DNA from: Pirellula staleyi DSM 6068 | Lineage (GTDB): Bacteria > Planctomycetota > Planctomycetia > Pirellulales > Pirellulaceae | Length of the DNA stretch: 55,108 nucleotides | NCBI GenBank assembly: GCA_945875845.1 | Contig: CAMCMB010000047.1 | Span: 1-55,108, forward strand | Direction: 5' to 3' | Shown here: piece by piece, positions 44,751-52,688 of the stretch | Layout of the letters: each line of letters opens with the position of its first letter | Position numbering within the stretch: the stretch's first letter is position 1 | Translations under genes and position numbers: made by a program | The notes under the pieces: generated by a model | The model's database searches: none | Seen by the model: the letters and a program-made list of their open reading frames with translations, nothing else | What the model was told of the DNA's origin: nothing

Positions 44751-45476
44751 CTAAGTTGTCGAAAAATTTCGTTCCGCGAATTGAGCGAGTCGTTGCCACG
44801 ACAAATCGTCGCCCGCCGCTTCTAGGATACTGTGCGCTCGATCCCAATCTGCGTTGGTCTGCATTTGAAATCGGAGTGAGTCGTGGGCTAATTCCTGGGG
44901 TAACGGTATCAGCGTCGATTGAAAGAGGTCCGGATACCGCCGAATGATGTCTGGAACATCGCATGGTTCGGTCGCGAGCTTTTCACTTTCGATTTTGCCA
45001 ATCGCCGCCGCCGAGCACATCTCACCGACAAGCCCCAAAGCTTGCAGGGAGAAGCTTGGGTGTTTCGGTGACATGAAGCCTACGAGGTCATGAGTTGGGT
45101 TAGCCCACCCTCGCGAAACAAGTCGATCGATCAAGCTTGGATCAGTGAAAGGGCAGAGTGGACTAGCAAAGACAATCCAGTCCGCACTCAACCGATCCGA
45201 AATCTCCTTTGCCCGTTGACTGGGCGTGCTCATCGCACTAGGCATCCAACGCGCATTGCAAAGTCCCGTATTGGAAATCAGCTCTCGATACTGAGGAGGG
45301 CCCGTCACCACGATGGTATCGATAAGCGTTGACTCGCTGAGCCTGCGAATGCACCACTCAAGAAGTGTAAGTCCATCGAGTCTGCGCAGTGCCGCTTCCA
45401 CCCGAGTCGTATTCTTTTCATTGCCCGCAACAGCTAAATCAATCAACGCCAAAGTTTGTTTAGGATTGGTTGCCAT
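44751..45476 (-). CDS. Probable cytidylyltransferase/NTP transferase
   Basis: 241 aa from the ATG at 45476 (the frame is open to 45563 but without support). The N-terminus LALIDLAVAGNEKNTTRVEAALRRLDGLTLLEWCIRRL resembles the GT-A nucleotidyltransferase fold of CMP-sugar or CDP-alcohol synthetases, followed by LIDTIVVTGPPQY and ADWIVFASPLCPFTDPSLIDRLV. The strict L-x-x-R-x-x-S-K-x-L motif of KdsB/NeuA is not present, so substrate and even activity are uncertain. It could serve surface-glycan synthesis. It is the first gene of the mqnB-mqnD run; a functional link is not evident. Confidence 0.65.
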   Translation of the reverse strand: MATNPKQTLALIDLAVAGNEKNTTRVEAALRRLDGLTLLEWCIRRLSESTLIDTIVVTGPPQYRELISNTGLCNARWMPSAMSTPSQRAKEISDRLSADWIVFASPLCPFTDPSLIDRLVSRGWANPTHDLVGFMSPKHPSFSLQALGLVGEMCSAAAIGKIESEKLATEPCDVPDIIRRYPDLFQSTLIPLPQELAHDSLRFQMQTNADWDRAHSILEAAGDDLSWQRLAQFAERNFSTT

Positions 45477-45855
45477 ATCATGCTCCGTGCGCGTAAGGGA
45501 GAGGCCGTCTGCAACGCGATTGGCGTGCCGCGATGGATCAAGGTGGCAAAACAAGAGCGGCACTCGCTCAGCACATGAAGTTATCGCCCACTAATGTCCT
45601 GTACAAGGACCCACCCAAGGTTTAATGCGGTTTTCTAAGACTATGAGGGTACCTGTTAATGCTAGCAGTCTCCAACGAGCAAAAGGGTAGAGCTGCCGAT
45701 TTATTACCGTCTTATTATCGTCTTATTATCCTCGCCCTTCGCTCCGCGAAAGATGCGTTCTCCGTCGGATAGGCCATGGTAACCCGTGCCCGTGAGCGAG
45801 GGGCCAACCGCGATCCCTCGCTTGAGCGAGGAATTACACACAATCCCTCGCTCAC
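45477..45855. other. Intergenic region with decayed repeats
   Basis: No gene is seen. GTCTTATTATC occurs twice in tandem (about 45709-45730), followed by a fragment related to R9 (CTCCGCGAAAGATGCG) and a segment GGTAACCCGTGCCCGTGAGC shared with the composite at about 20311. Confidence 0.5.
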
Positions 45856-46099
45856 CGGCTTGTTGCTTTAATGAAGTCGTTATTGAATAAGGGTGGTACG
45901 ACGGACTTCCAAGTCCGTCAATGGGGAATTCGACGGACTTGGAAGTCCGTCGTACCATTAAAGCAACAAGCCGTCACGCGTCGGGTTACCAAAGCGTGGC
46001 AAGAGCGCGCTCGTGAATCCATGGGCGAGACGCCCATGCCACTTTCGAATACCCCGTGTCACAGCCCATTAAAGCAACAAGCCGTTACGCGTCGGGTTG
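45856..46099. mobile_element. R1 element joined to an inverted R2 element through shared ends
   Basis: R1: CGGCTTGTTGCTTTAAT at 45856-45872, hairpin 45895-45956, ATTAAAGCAACAAGCCG at 45957-45973; 118 bp, the same length as the copy at 22924-23041. Directly after lies R2 in reverse orientation, ending in a second ATTAAAGCAACAAGCCG (46068-46084) and CGCGTCGGGTTG. Two different cores therefore share one terminal motif. Confidence 0.75.
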
Positions 46100-46140
46100 T
46101 CAAACTGCCGCCCAAAAGTAGTTCCTCCAAAATTGAAAGC

Positions 46141-46319
46141 CTATCCGCGAAAGATGCGGCACTCACGCATCTTTTGCGGAGCAAAAGTCGACGATGTTTT
46201 GGCCTTCCACTCGCTGTGCATTATTTTTTACCACAGAGATATAGAGACACAGAGAAAAGCATTGTCTGCCCGATCGGGATCGTCGGCATCCCTTTGTGTC
46301 TTTGTGCCTCCGTGTGACA
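46141..46319. repeat. R9 and R11 repeats
   Basis: R9 at 46141-46192 (CTATCCGCGAAAGATGCG then CTTTTGCGGAGCAAAAG) matches 7587-7638. R11 at about 46230-46319 is an imperfect inverted repeat: CCACAGAGATATAGAGACAC on the left and TGTGTCTTTGTGCCTCCGTG on the right. No gene is present before the ribosome-binding site at 46512. Confidence 0.65.
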
Positions 46320-46523
46320 CTTTCCCCGGAAAGGCACATCAGCGCAATTCATCTTTGGAACTGCTTATTATGGCTTCTTTAGTTGCATTGTGTGCAATTG
46401 TTGGGATAATGCCCCACTGAATCGGTCGTGGAAGCAATTCGATGACTCGATAAAGCCAACCTAGTTCATCGACTGCTGGCTGTTGGCGATCTGATAAAAC
46501 CTTACAGCTTTAGGAGCAGAAGT

Positions 46524-47603
46524 ATGTTGCGCCGAAAATTTTCATGGGCATTGAGCCTTGGGTTGCTGATTCCGTGTGCCAACCTGAATGCCGACACTGG
46601 TATGAAAGAGGGCACCCCGGATATTAAACATGCCGGAGCGTTAGCGTTCGCCCCACTTGGCGTGCTACTTGTCGGAGATTCGGTCAGCGCTTCGATTTTC
46701 GCGATCGACACTGGCGATGCCCAGGCCGCGACAAATGCTGCGTCGGTTAGCATCGAAAAGGTCAACGAAAAAATCGCGGCCATGATTGGAAGTAGCGCCG
46801 AAGAAACCTCCATTAACGACATGGCCGTGAACCCGCTCAGTGGCAATATTTACCTCTCGGTTTCGCGCGGTCGTGGGCCGAGTGCAGCACCCGTGATTTT
46901 CAAAGCGGATGCCCAAGGCGCCCTGTCCGAATTGAGTCTCAAGAAGGTGAAGTTTAGCAAAGCGGTATTTGCGAACGCTCCCGAATCGAAAGAAGGTGCG
47001 CGTAATCCACGCATGAGTGCGATCACGGATATCCAATTCATGGATGGCAAAGTTGTGATCGCAGGGCTCTCGAACGAAGAATTCGCCTCCAAGCTGCGGT
47101 TGATGAACTATCCCTTCGATGGAAGCGAACAATCCACCAGTGTTGAAGTTTATCACGGTGCTCACGGTAAATTAGAAACGGCTTCGCCTGTCCGCACCTT
47201 TGTGACCTATGAAAATAGCGTGTTAGCTGCTTATACGTGCACTCCACTCGTCAACATCCCCATTAGCGATCTCAAGCCAGGAACCAAGACGCAAGGCAAA
47301 ACGATTGCGGAACTTGGCAATATGAATCAACCGCTCGACATGATTGTCTATAAGAAAGGTGATCAGGATTACCTGCTGATGGCAAATTCCGCTCGGGGCG
47401 TAATGAAACTAAAGTTAAGCAAGACCGACATCGAAGGGACCAAAGCGATCACATCGCGAATTGCGGATACCGCAGGCCTTCCCTACGAGACCGTCAAGGA
47501 CTTAAAGGGTGTTGTGCAACTGGATAAGCTGAACGCAAAGCAAGCAGTACTGCTGGTCAGCAACGAAGGTCGTCAAGATATCCGAACCATCGATTTGCCG
47601 TAG
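46524..47603 (+). CDS. Secreted propeller-like protein, unknown function
   Basis: 359 aa. A clear AGGAG (46512-46516) precedes the ATG by 7 nt. A signal peptide (FSWALSLGLLIPCANLNA) is followed by segments with propeller-blade rhythm: AGALAFAPLGVLLVGDSVSASIFAID, INDMAVNPLSGNIYLSVSRG, ITDIQFMDGKVVIAGLSNEEF, and a late YLLMANSARGVMKLKLSKTD. No catalytic motif is recognised. It probably folds as an NHL/SMP-like beta-propeller in the periplasm or outside. The next gene on the same strand starts about 140 nt away, across an R4 repeat, and is also exported. Confidence 0.78.
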   Translation: MLRRKFSWALSLGLLIPCANLNADTGMKEGTPDIKHAGALAFAPLGVLLVGDSVSASIFAIDTGDAQAATNAASVSIEKVNEKIAAMIGSSAEETSINDMAVNPLSGNIYLSVSRGRGPSAAPVIFKADAQGALSELSLKKVKFSKAVFANAPESKEGARNPRMSAITDIQFMDGKVVIAGLSNEEFASKLRLMNYPFDGSEQSTSVEVYHGAHGKLETASPVRTFVTYENSVLAAYTCTPLVNIPISDLKPGTKTQGKTIAELGNMNQPLDMIVYKKGDQDYLLMANSARGVMKLKLSKTDIEGTKAITSRIADTAGLPYETVKDLKGVVQLDKLNAKQAVLLVSNEGRQDIRTIDLP

Positions 47604-47636
47604 AGCGACACGCCGTATCCATTTCTTGTTCGCGCA

Positions 47637-47693
47637 GGGTGAGGCTCCTGCCGAACCATGGCGCATATAGCTCGGCAGGAGCCTCTCCCTCCG
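47637..47693. repeat. R4 repeat, full copy
   Basis: Arms GGGTGAGGCTCCTGCCGA and CTCGGCAGGAGCCTCTCCC form the R4 hairpin. It lies between two co-directional secreted-protein genes and just upstream of a gene lacking an ATG start. Confidence 0.8.
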
Positions 47694-47740
47694 GGTAGAA
47701 ACATTACTTTCGCTCGCCCGTAACAAAAGAGTCAAAACCG

Positions 47741-48934
47741 TTGTTGTCACCTCCACCCATTGCACTTGTCGTTCTTCTCTCGGTCTTGATTGGGGGCAAC
47801 CTTCGAGGGCAAGAGGAACGAACGTTAGCGAAGGTGTCCGTCCAAAGCCAACGCGCCGGTACGTCCGCCATTTCCGTCGAACTTCGTGAGACCTCCAACG
47901 CATCCATCTTCGCCGTTCTCGGGTTGCCGAACGCGGATCGCTTACGAACACTCGATGCGGATCAATTATCGAAGCTGCTCACCATCCGGGTCCAACCCAG
48001 GCAGGGCGATGTCGTGCTTCCAACGCTGCTTGGAACCTACTCCTTCGTTGATGGGGAATTGCTATTCCAAAGTCGTTTTCCGTTGAGCGAAAGCGTTCGC
48101 TATCAAGTTGAACTAGCCAGTCCATTGGATGATCCTAAGCAAATCCTACCGTCACTCCTGTTTTCGACGCATCCCAAACCAAAGCTGCCCGCCGCATCCG
48201 TCTCGGCCGTTTATCCATCCTCGGATGTACTGCCGGAGAATTTGCTGAAGTTCTACGTGCACTTTACGGCTCCCATGAGTCGCGGCGAAGCCTATCAACG
48301 GATTCATCTGATGCAAGGAAGTCGCGAGATCAAGTCACCCTTTCTGGAGTTAGGCGAAGAGTTATGGGACATCGAACAAACGCGGTTCACCTTGCTTGTT
48401 CATCCAGGTCTCGTGAAACGTGGTATTAAACCACGCGAAGACACTGGTCCACCCATGAGCAGTGGCAACGAATACTTACTGCAAATCGACTCCGATTGGC
48501 GAAGCGCAGACCGACAGACGCTTGCCGCGACGTTTGTCAAGAAATTTCGCGTTGCGGATGCGGATTATCAGCAGCCGAACCCAACGATGTGGAAGATCGG
48601 AACACCCAAGGCCAATACGACGGATCCTGTCACGCTTACTTTCGATGAATCCTTGGACCATGCCATGCTGAATCGTGTGTTGGTCGTTCGCGGTCCGTCG
48701 GGCGATCGGGTGGAAGGGGACGCGACCTTGGAACAGCACGAGACGCGATGGAGTTTTAAGCCTGACAAGCCTTGGAAAAGCGACGGCTATAGGGTCGAAA
48801 TCGCCACGAATCTCGAAGATGTCGCGGGCAATAGTTTGGCCCGCCCTTTCGAAACCAAGAGAGTCGATGAGCCAGACAAGTCCGACGAAGCCAAAGTAGC
48901 CTCACAAATGGTAGTCGAGTTCTTGGTGCAGTGA
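47741..48934 (+). CDS. Secreted protein with Big/SbsA-type Ig-like domains
   Basis: 397 aa if translation starts at the TTG at 47741. No ATG or GTG occurs in frame between the upstream stop (47696-47698) and the signal peptide (IALVVLLSVLIGGNLRG), so a TTG start (47741 or 47744) is inferred. The mature protein has Ig-like folds of the SbsA/Big_5 type, with paired phrases such as LPENLLKFYVHFTAPMSRG and DPVTLTFDESLDHAMLNRVLVV followed by DGYRVEIATNLEDVAGNSLARPF. These domains usually mediate surface or matrix interactions. The proximity of R4 suggests that the 5' end may have been remodelled. Confidence 0.72.
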   Translation: MLSPPPIALVVLLSVLIGGNLRGQEERTLAKVSVQSQRAGTSAISVELRETSNASIFAVLGLPNADRLRTLDADQLSKLLTIRVQPRQGDVVLPTLLGTYSFVDGELLFQSRFPLSESVRYQVELASPLDDPKQILPSLLFSTHPKPKLPAASVSAVYPSSDVLPENLLKFYVHFTAPMSRGEAYQRIHLMQGSREIKSPFLELGEELWDIEQTRFTLLVHPGLVKRGIKPREDTGPPMSSGNEYLLQIDSDWRSADRQTLAATFVKKFRVADADYQQPNPTMWKIGTPKANTTDPVTLTFDESLDHAMLNRVLVVRGPSGDRVEGDATLEQHETRWSFKPDKPWKSDGYRVEIATNLEDVAGNSLARPFETKRVDEPDKSDEAKVASQMVVEFLVQ

Positions 48935-48946
48935 GGCGAGCGATTT

Positions 48947-49150
48947 TGTAGCGGAACAGCGCAAGCTGTCCGGTGAGGAGTCTCCAATCACTCCAAGCAT
49001 CTTTGCAATTTAGAATAAATTGAAATTCAATGGGAGGGCGAGGCCCCTGCCGAGCTTACGACGCCATGGTTCGGCAGGAGCCTCACCCTCCCAAGCAAGG
49101 AATGGATTGGGCAAAGTCGAGGAAAACATGTTTAAAGGGGAGACCTCACC
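48947..49150. repeat. R7 left-arm fragment and R4 full copy
   Basis: 48947-48976 is the R7 left arm (GTAGCGGAACAGCGCAAGC) only. R4 core at 49032-49092 (GGGCGAGGCCCCTGCCGAG and TTCGGCAGGAGCCTCACCC) with flanks 49005-49031 and 49093-49150 matching those at 8868-8891 and 31148-31204. No gene. Confidence 0.75.
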
Positions 49151-49169
49151 ACCTCACCCTCCCCTTGCG

Positions 49170-49562
49170 TTACCGATTTCTTCCGAGCTTACCACCGAGT
49201 TGTGTGCACAGCCGTAGTAGCGACGAGGTGATTTGTTGGTAATCAGGGCTTGCACCGCGTTTGGGACGTACTACGACATCGAGGCATTGCGGCAGATCGA
49301 ATTTCTGTTTTCGAAAGGCCTCACGTATCAAGCGTTTCCATCGATTTCGAACGGGCGAATTGCCTACGCGTTTTGAGATGCTTAGACCGATTCGCGTCCA
49401 TTCTAGGTCATTGCGGCAAGCATGAATGACAAGCATCGAGTCGCTTGCCACAGTGCCCATTTTGAACACGCGATCAAAATCCTTTTTGCTGACGAGACGA
49501 AGGTTTTTTGGAAACCTTTCGTCACGTTTCGCTGCCATGCCAACCGAGGCTGCGTCGCGCAT
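49170..49562 (-). CDS. rnpA: Ribonuclease P protein component
   Basis: 130 aa from the ATG at 49562, or 122 aa from 49538 (MAAKRDERFPKNLRLVSK). RnpA assists the RNase P RNA in maturing tRNA 5' ends. LRLVSKKDFDRVFKMG, RIGLSISKRVGNSPVRNRWKRLIREAFR (the RNR box) and DVVVRPKRGA are the family blocks. The ATG at 49562 overlaps the rho stop as TGATG, so translation may be coupled to rho; the shorter start aligns better with usual RnpA N-termini. rnpA is normally beside rpmH and yidC; neither is seen here. Confidence 0.92.
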   Translation of the reverse strand: MRDAASVGMAAKRDERFPKNLRLVSKKDFDRVFKMGTVASDSMLVIHACRNDLEWTRIGLSISKRVGNSPVRNRWKRLIREAFRKQKFDLPQCLDVVVRPKRGASPDYQQITSSLLRLCTQLGGKLGRNR

Positions 49563-50920
49563 CAGTCCATGATCTTTGCGTTTGCAATTAGCTTGAGGAA
49601 CTCCGCGTTGCTTTGGAACCGAGATAGCTGCTTGGTGAGTTGCTCCATCGCTTCGACTGGGTGCATTGAGTTTAATGTCCGACGAATCATGGTTACCGAA
49701 TGGTAGGTGTCTGGATCGTGGAGCAATTCCTCGCGGCGTGTGCCGGATTGCGAGATGTCGATCGCAGGCCAAACGCGGCGATCGGCGAGTTTTCGATCGA
49801 GTACGAGTTCCATGTTTCCGGTACCTTTGAACTCTTGGAAAATGAGTTCATCCATGCGAGAACCGGTGTCGATGAGTGCCGTTCCAACAATCGTGAGCGA
49901 ACCGCCTTCCGCAAAACAACGCGCGGTCGCAAACAGCTTCTTGGGGATGTCCATCGCCTTGATGTTCACACCACCTGACATGGTCGCTCCGCTGTTGCCG
50001 ACCCACTTGTTGAACGCTCTGGCTAGCCGCGTGATTGAGTCCATGAGCATGAAGACGTCTTTGCCCATCTCGGCGAGGCGTCTGCATCGATCGACTGCCA
50101 ACTGGCTCAAACGCACATGCGAATCGACATCTTCGTCAAGGCTACTCGCAATGACTTCCCCGTGCTCGATACAGCGACGCATATCGGTCACTTCTTCGGG
50201 GCGTTCGTCGATGAGCAGAACGATCAATTCTATCTCGGGATAGTTTTGAGCAATTCCTTTCGAAATATTTTGCAACATGATCGTCTTGCCAGTGCGCGGC
50301 GGGGCGACGATCAAAGCGCGTTGTCCGCGTCCGAGTGGGGCCAGCAGATCGATCACGCGGTTGGTAATCGGTTGGGCACCAACTTCCAATTTTAGCCAGC
50401 GTTCCGGATTGATTGCCGTGAGTTGGTCAAAGTTCTTAACGTTCACATATTCTTCGGGCTTCATCCCTTCGACATCGATGATTTCTTTGATGCGTGGGCC
50501 TTGAGCTCGGCGCGTTTGTTGCATGATCGCGCGAATCTTGACGCCCTGACGCAACCGAAATTTTTCGATCATCGTTCCCGGAACAAAAGGGTCGGTTCGC
50601 TCTCGGGAGTAATTATTGGAAGAGGAACGAAGGAACCCATAACCGTTTGGATGCATTTCGAGTAAGCCGTAAAACTCTTGTCCCGGCTCCTCGGTTGGTG
50701 AGTCTGCTTCGTCGGTCGCAATCGGTTCGCCATCTTCATTGACCGCGACCTCACCTTGTTCGTCCTCGGGTTTGGTGAAGGCTTGTTGGTAATTCGGGCC
50801 GTATCGACGGCGTGGCTTTTTGGCCCTTGGCCGAGGGGCAGCTCCGCCGCCACCTACGCCACTGGAACTACCTTGGTCATCATTTTGAAAACGAGAACGA
50901 AAACGCTTCTTCTTGGGCAT
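49562..50920 (-). CDS. rho: Transcription termination factor Rho
   Basis: 452 aa from the ATG at 50920. Residues 1-80 are basic/Gly-rich and then acidic, a likely disordered insertion. The RNA-binding cold-shock-like domain begins FYGLLEMHPNGYGFLRSS (about 83-100). The RecA-type ATPase has Walker A VAPPRTGKTI (206-215), Walker B LIVLLIDERPEEV, and the Q/R-loop segments HVRLSQLAVDRCRRLAEMG and SGGVNIKAMDIPKK. Hexameric RNA helicase that ends transcription of untranslated RNA. The start was chosen at MPKKKRFRSRF; the frame reaches 51034 but without support. It is followed by rnpA with overlapping stop/start. Confidence 0.96.
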   Translation of the reverse strand: MPKKKRFRSRFQNDDQGSSSGVGGGGAAPRPRAKKPRRRYGPNYQQAFTKPEDEQGEVAVNEDGEPIATDEADSPTEEPGQEFYGLLEMHPNGYGFLRSSSNNYSRERTDPFVPGTMIEKFRLRQGVKIRAIMQQTRRAQGPRIKEIIDVEGMKPEEYVNVKNFDQLTAINPERWLKLEVGAQPITNRVIDLLAPLGRGQRALIVAPPRTGKTIMLQNISKGIAQNYPEIELIVLLIDERPEEVTDMRRCIEHGEVIASSLDEDVDSHVRLSQLAVDRCRRLAEMGKDVFMLMDSITRLARAFNKWVGNSGATMSGGVNIKAMDIPKKLFATARCFAEGGSLTIVGTALIDTGSRMDELIFQEFKGTGNMELVLDRKLADRRVWPAIDISQSGTRREELLHDPDTYHSVTMIRRTLNSMHPVEAMEQLTKQLSRFQSNAEFLKLIANAKIMD

Positions 50921-51480
50921 AGATTCAAATCCAAACAGGAAACAAAAATGTTGCCCCTTCGTGCCCCAAAATGGTTTTGGCAGTTTTTGCAGGAAGTGGT
51001 AACGAGGACTAGAGCGCCTAAACGCTCTGAACAATCGGGAAGCGCTGATTCGGAAAAAGCTCTAGTGTTTGCCGATCAGTTCCGCTAGTAGACAACTCCA
51101 TTTGGCATCCGCCGCTTGATGGAACAAAAACGGTCTATCAAGCAGATACTCGGGAGGATGATCAAACCAGCGGGTTCGATCGAAAACTTTCCGTGGATGA
51201 CACTCAGCGAGAGCAGTTGGTATGTGCAAGACGCCTGTCGGCGCCATTTGGCAGAGAATGGTTTCATTTCTGGCAAAACAACTGCTACGACCATGAAGTG
51301 TCATGTAAAGCCATCTGCATGTCAAGTAGGAAACCTCCCCCAAACGGCACAATCTGATATTTTTTTTTGATTCCGTCCACTTCCTATCGAGCCAGGTACT
51401 CATCGCAACCGATTCGATTGACAAGGTCGTTCGTTTTCGGCAATTGAACCGAATGGGGCCGCGGACAAGAGGGTTGCTCC
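50921..51480. other. Divergent promoter region of rho and the thioredoxin/YHS gene
   Basis: 560 nt. A minus-strand frame at 51062-51424 (up to 120 codons; ATG options inside) has partly protein-like composition near its end (WFDHPPEYLLDRPFLFHQ) and cannot be excluded, but it has no convincing ribosome-binding site and competes with a plus-strand frame of similar length. An A/T-rich run at 51355-51368 precedes the plus-strand gene. No repeat family is recognised. Confidence 0.35.
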
Positions 51481-52683
51481 ATGTTCAATCAAGTTTCAAT
51501 CGCTGGTTTCATCGACAAAAGTTTTTTTGCACGCATTATTTTAATGCTTGTTATGCCTACCGCTCTCGTTTTCTCTGCTGAGCGGGAAATCGCGTGGACC
51601 GATGACTACGAGGCCGCCCTACAACGAGCTGCTTCTGCAAATAGCGTTTTGCTTTTGCATTTTTACGGCGACTATTGTCCACCCTGCAAACTTTTGGACA
51701 AGAAGACGTTTCACGACCCAGCGCTCGTCGCCGCGATCAATGAAAACGTAGTCGCAGTCAAGATCAATGCGGAAAAGTGCCGAGACCTCGCGACAAAATA
51801 TAACGTAAACCGTTGGCCAACCGACGTTTATTTGTATTCCAATGGTGACGAACTCTATCGCGGCGTCAGCGATCAAGATCCAGCCGCCTTCACGAAAAAG
51901 ATTCAGCGAATCGCGTTGCATCATCGCGATTGGTCTCTTGAACGCGAATCGATTGCCAAAAACACACAACGAGGAAAGATCAACGCTTCGGCTGCAAATG
52001 CCCCACAAAATCATTCCGAAAAAACAACGTTGGCCAGCACAACTTTCAAGCCGACCAATAGCCAGTCGGTGTCATGGACGGACGATTCAAAGGCCCAACG
52101 CTCCACTCAATCCGCTTTACCTCCCGTCGTACACGCAGCCCCGATAAAACAAGCTCGCATCATCAACAATCCTTACCTCGCCCAGCAACCTATTGAAGTT
52201 CCTGCCGCGCCGCCTCATGACCTCGCCAAGCAACCTCTGGAAGTTCCTACGGCGGCGCCTCATGTGCTCGCCGAAACGATTGGCCTCGAGGGCTACTGCC
52301 CAGTGACTCTCGTCGAATCGATCGGCCGATCGAGCAATTCAACATGGGTCAAAGGCTCTGCCTCGTATGCTGTCCGACATCGAGGTCGTGTTTACCACTG
52401 CGCTAGCGAACAGGCCAGACAAACACTTCTCGGCGAACCAGATCGCTACACTCCCTGCTTGAGCGGATTCGATCTTGTGCATTTTTTTAAGACAGGTTTG
52501 CTTGTCGACGGTAAGTGTGAATTCGGTTGCATTCAACCCAAATCCAACAAAGTTTATTTGTTCGCTGACGTTGCGAACTACCAGGAGTTTGAGCGAGACA
52601 ACGAACATTTCTCCCGCCTCTTAGACCGCGTGACTCTCGAACGCGCAGAAGGTCGTTCTTTCGATACTCAAAACCGAAAGTGA
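51481..52683 (+). CDS. Exported thioredoxin-like protein with C-terminal YHS-type domain
   Basis: 400 aa. An uncleaved or weak signal segment (FFARIILMLVMPTALVFSA, about 15-33) is followed by a thioredoxin fold (about 38-150) with CPPC (66-69) and NRWPTDVYLY as the cis-Pro region. A Pro/Ala-rich linker contains a duplicated stretch (LAQQPIEVPAAPPHDLAKQPLEVPTAAPH). From about 265 a YHS-like domain follows (GLEGYCPVTL, then VRHRGRVYHCASEQARQTLLGEPDRYTPCLSGFD) with four further Cys. Likely reduces or holds metal and thiol groups outside the cytoplasm. The next gene overlaps its stop. Confidence 0.85.
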   Translation: MFNQVSIAGFIDKSFFARIILMLVMPTALVFSAEREIAWTDDYEAALQRAASANSVLLLHFYGDYCPPCKLLDKKTFHDPALVAAINENVVAVKINAEKCRDLATKYNVNRWPTDVYLYSNGDELYRGVSDQDPAAFTKKIQRIALHHRDWSLERESIAKNTQRGKINASAANAPQNHSEKTTLASTTFKPTNSQSVSWTDDSKAQRSTQSALPPVVHAAPIKQARIINNPYLAQQPIEVPAAPPHDLAKQPLEVPTAAPHVLAETIGLEGYCPVTLVESIGRSSNSTWVKGSASYAVRHRGRVYHCASEQARQTLLGEPDRYTPCLSGFDLVHFFKTGLLVDGKCEFGCIQPKSNKVYLFADVANYQEFERDNEHFSRLLDRVTLERAEGRSFDTQNRK

Positions 52684-52688
52684 TCCCC

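Noticed and set aside
49032-49092. R4 hairpins as intrinsic terminators
   Set aside because: No T-tract follows, and copies are found inside coding sequence and upstream of genes, so termination is not the common role.
51062-51424. Small genes between rho and the thioredoxin/YHS gene
   Set aside because: Frames exist on both strands, but neither has a ribosome-binding site or recognisable domain; kept only as a possibility under the intergenic entry.
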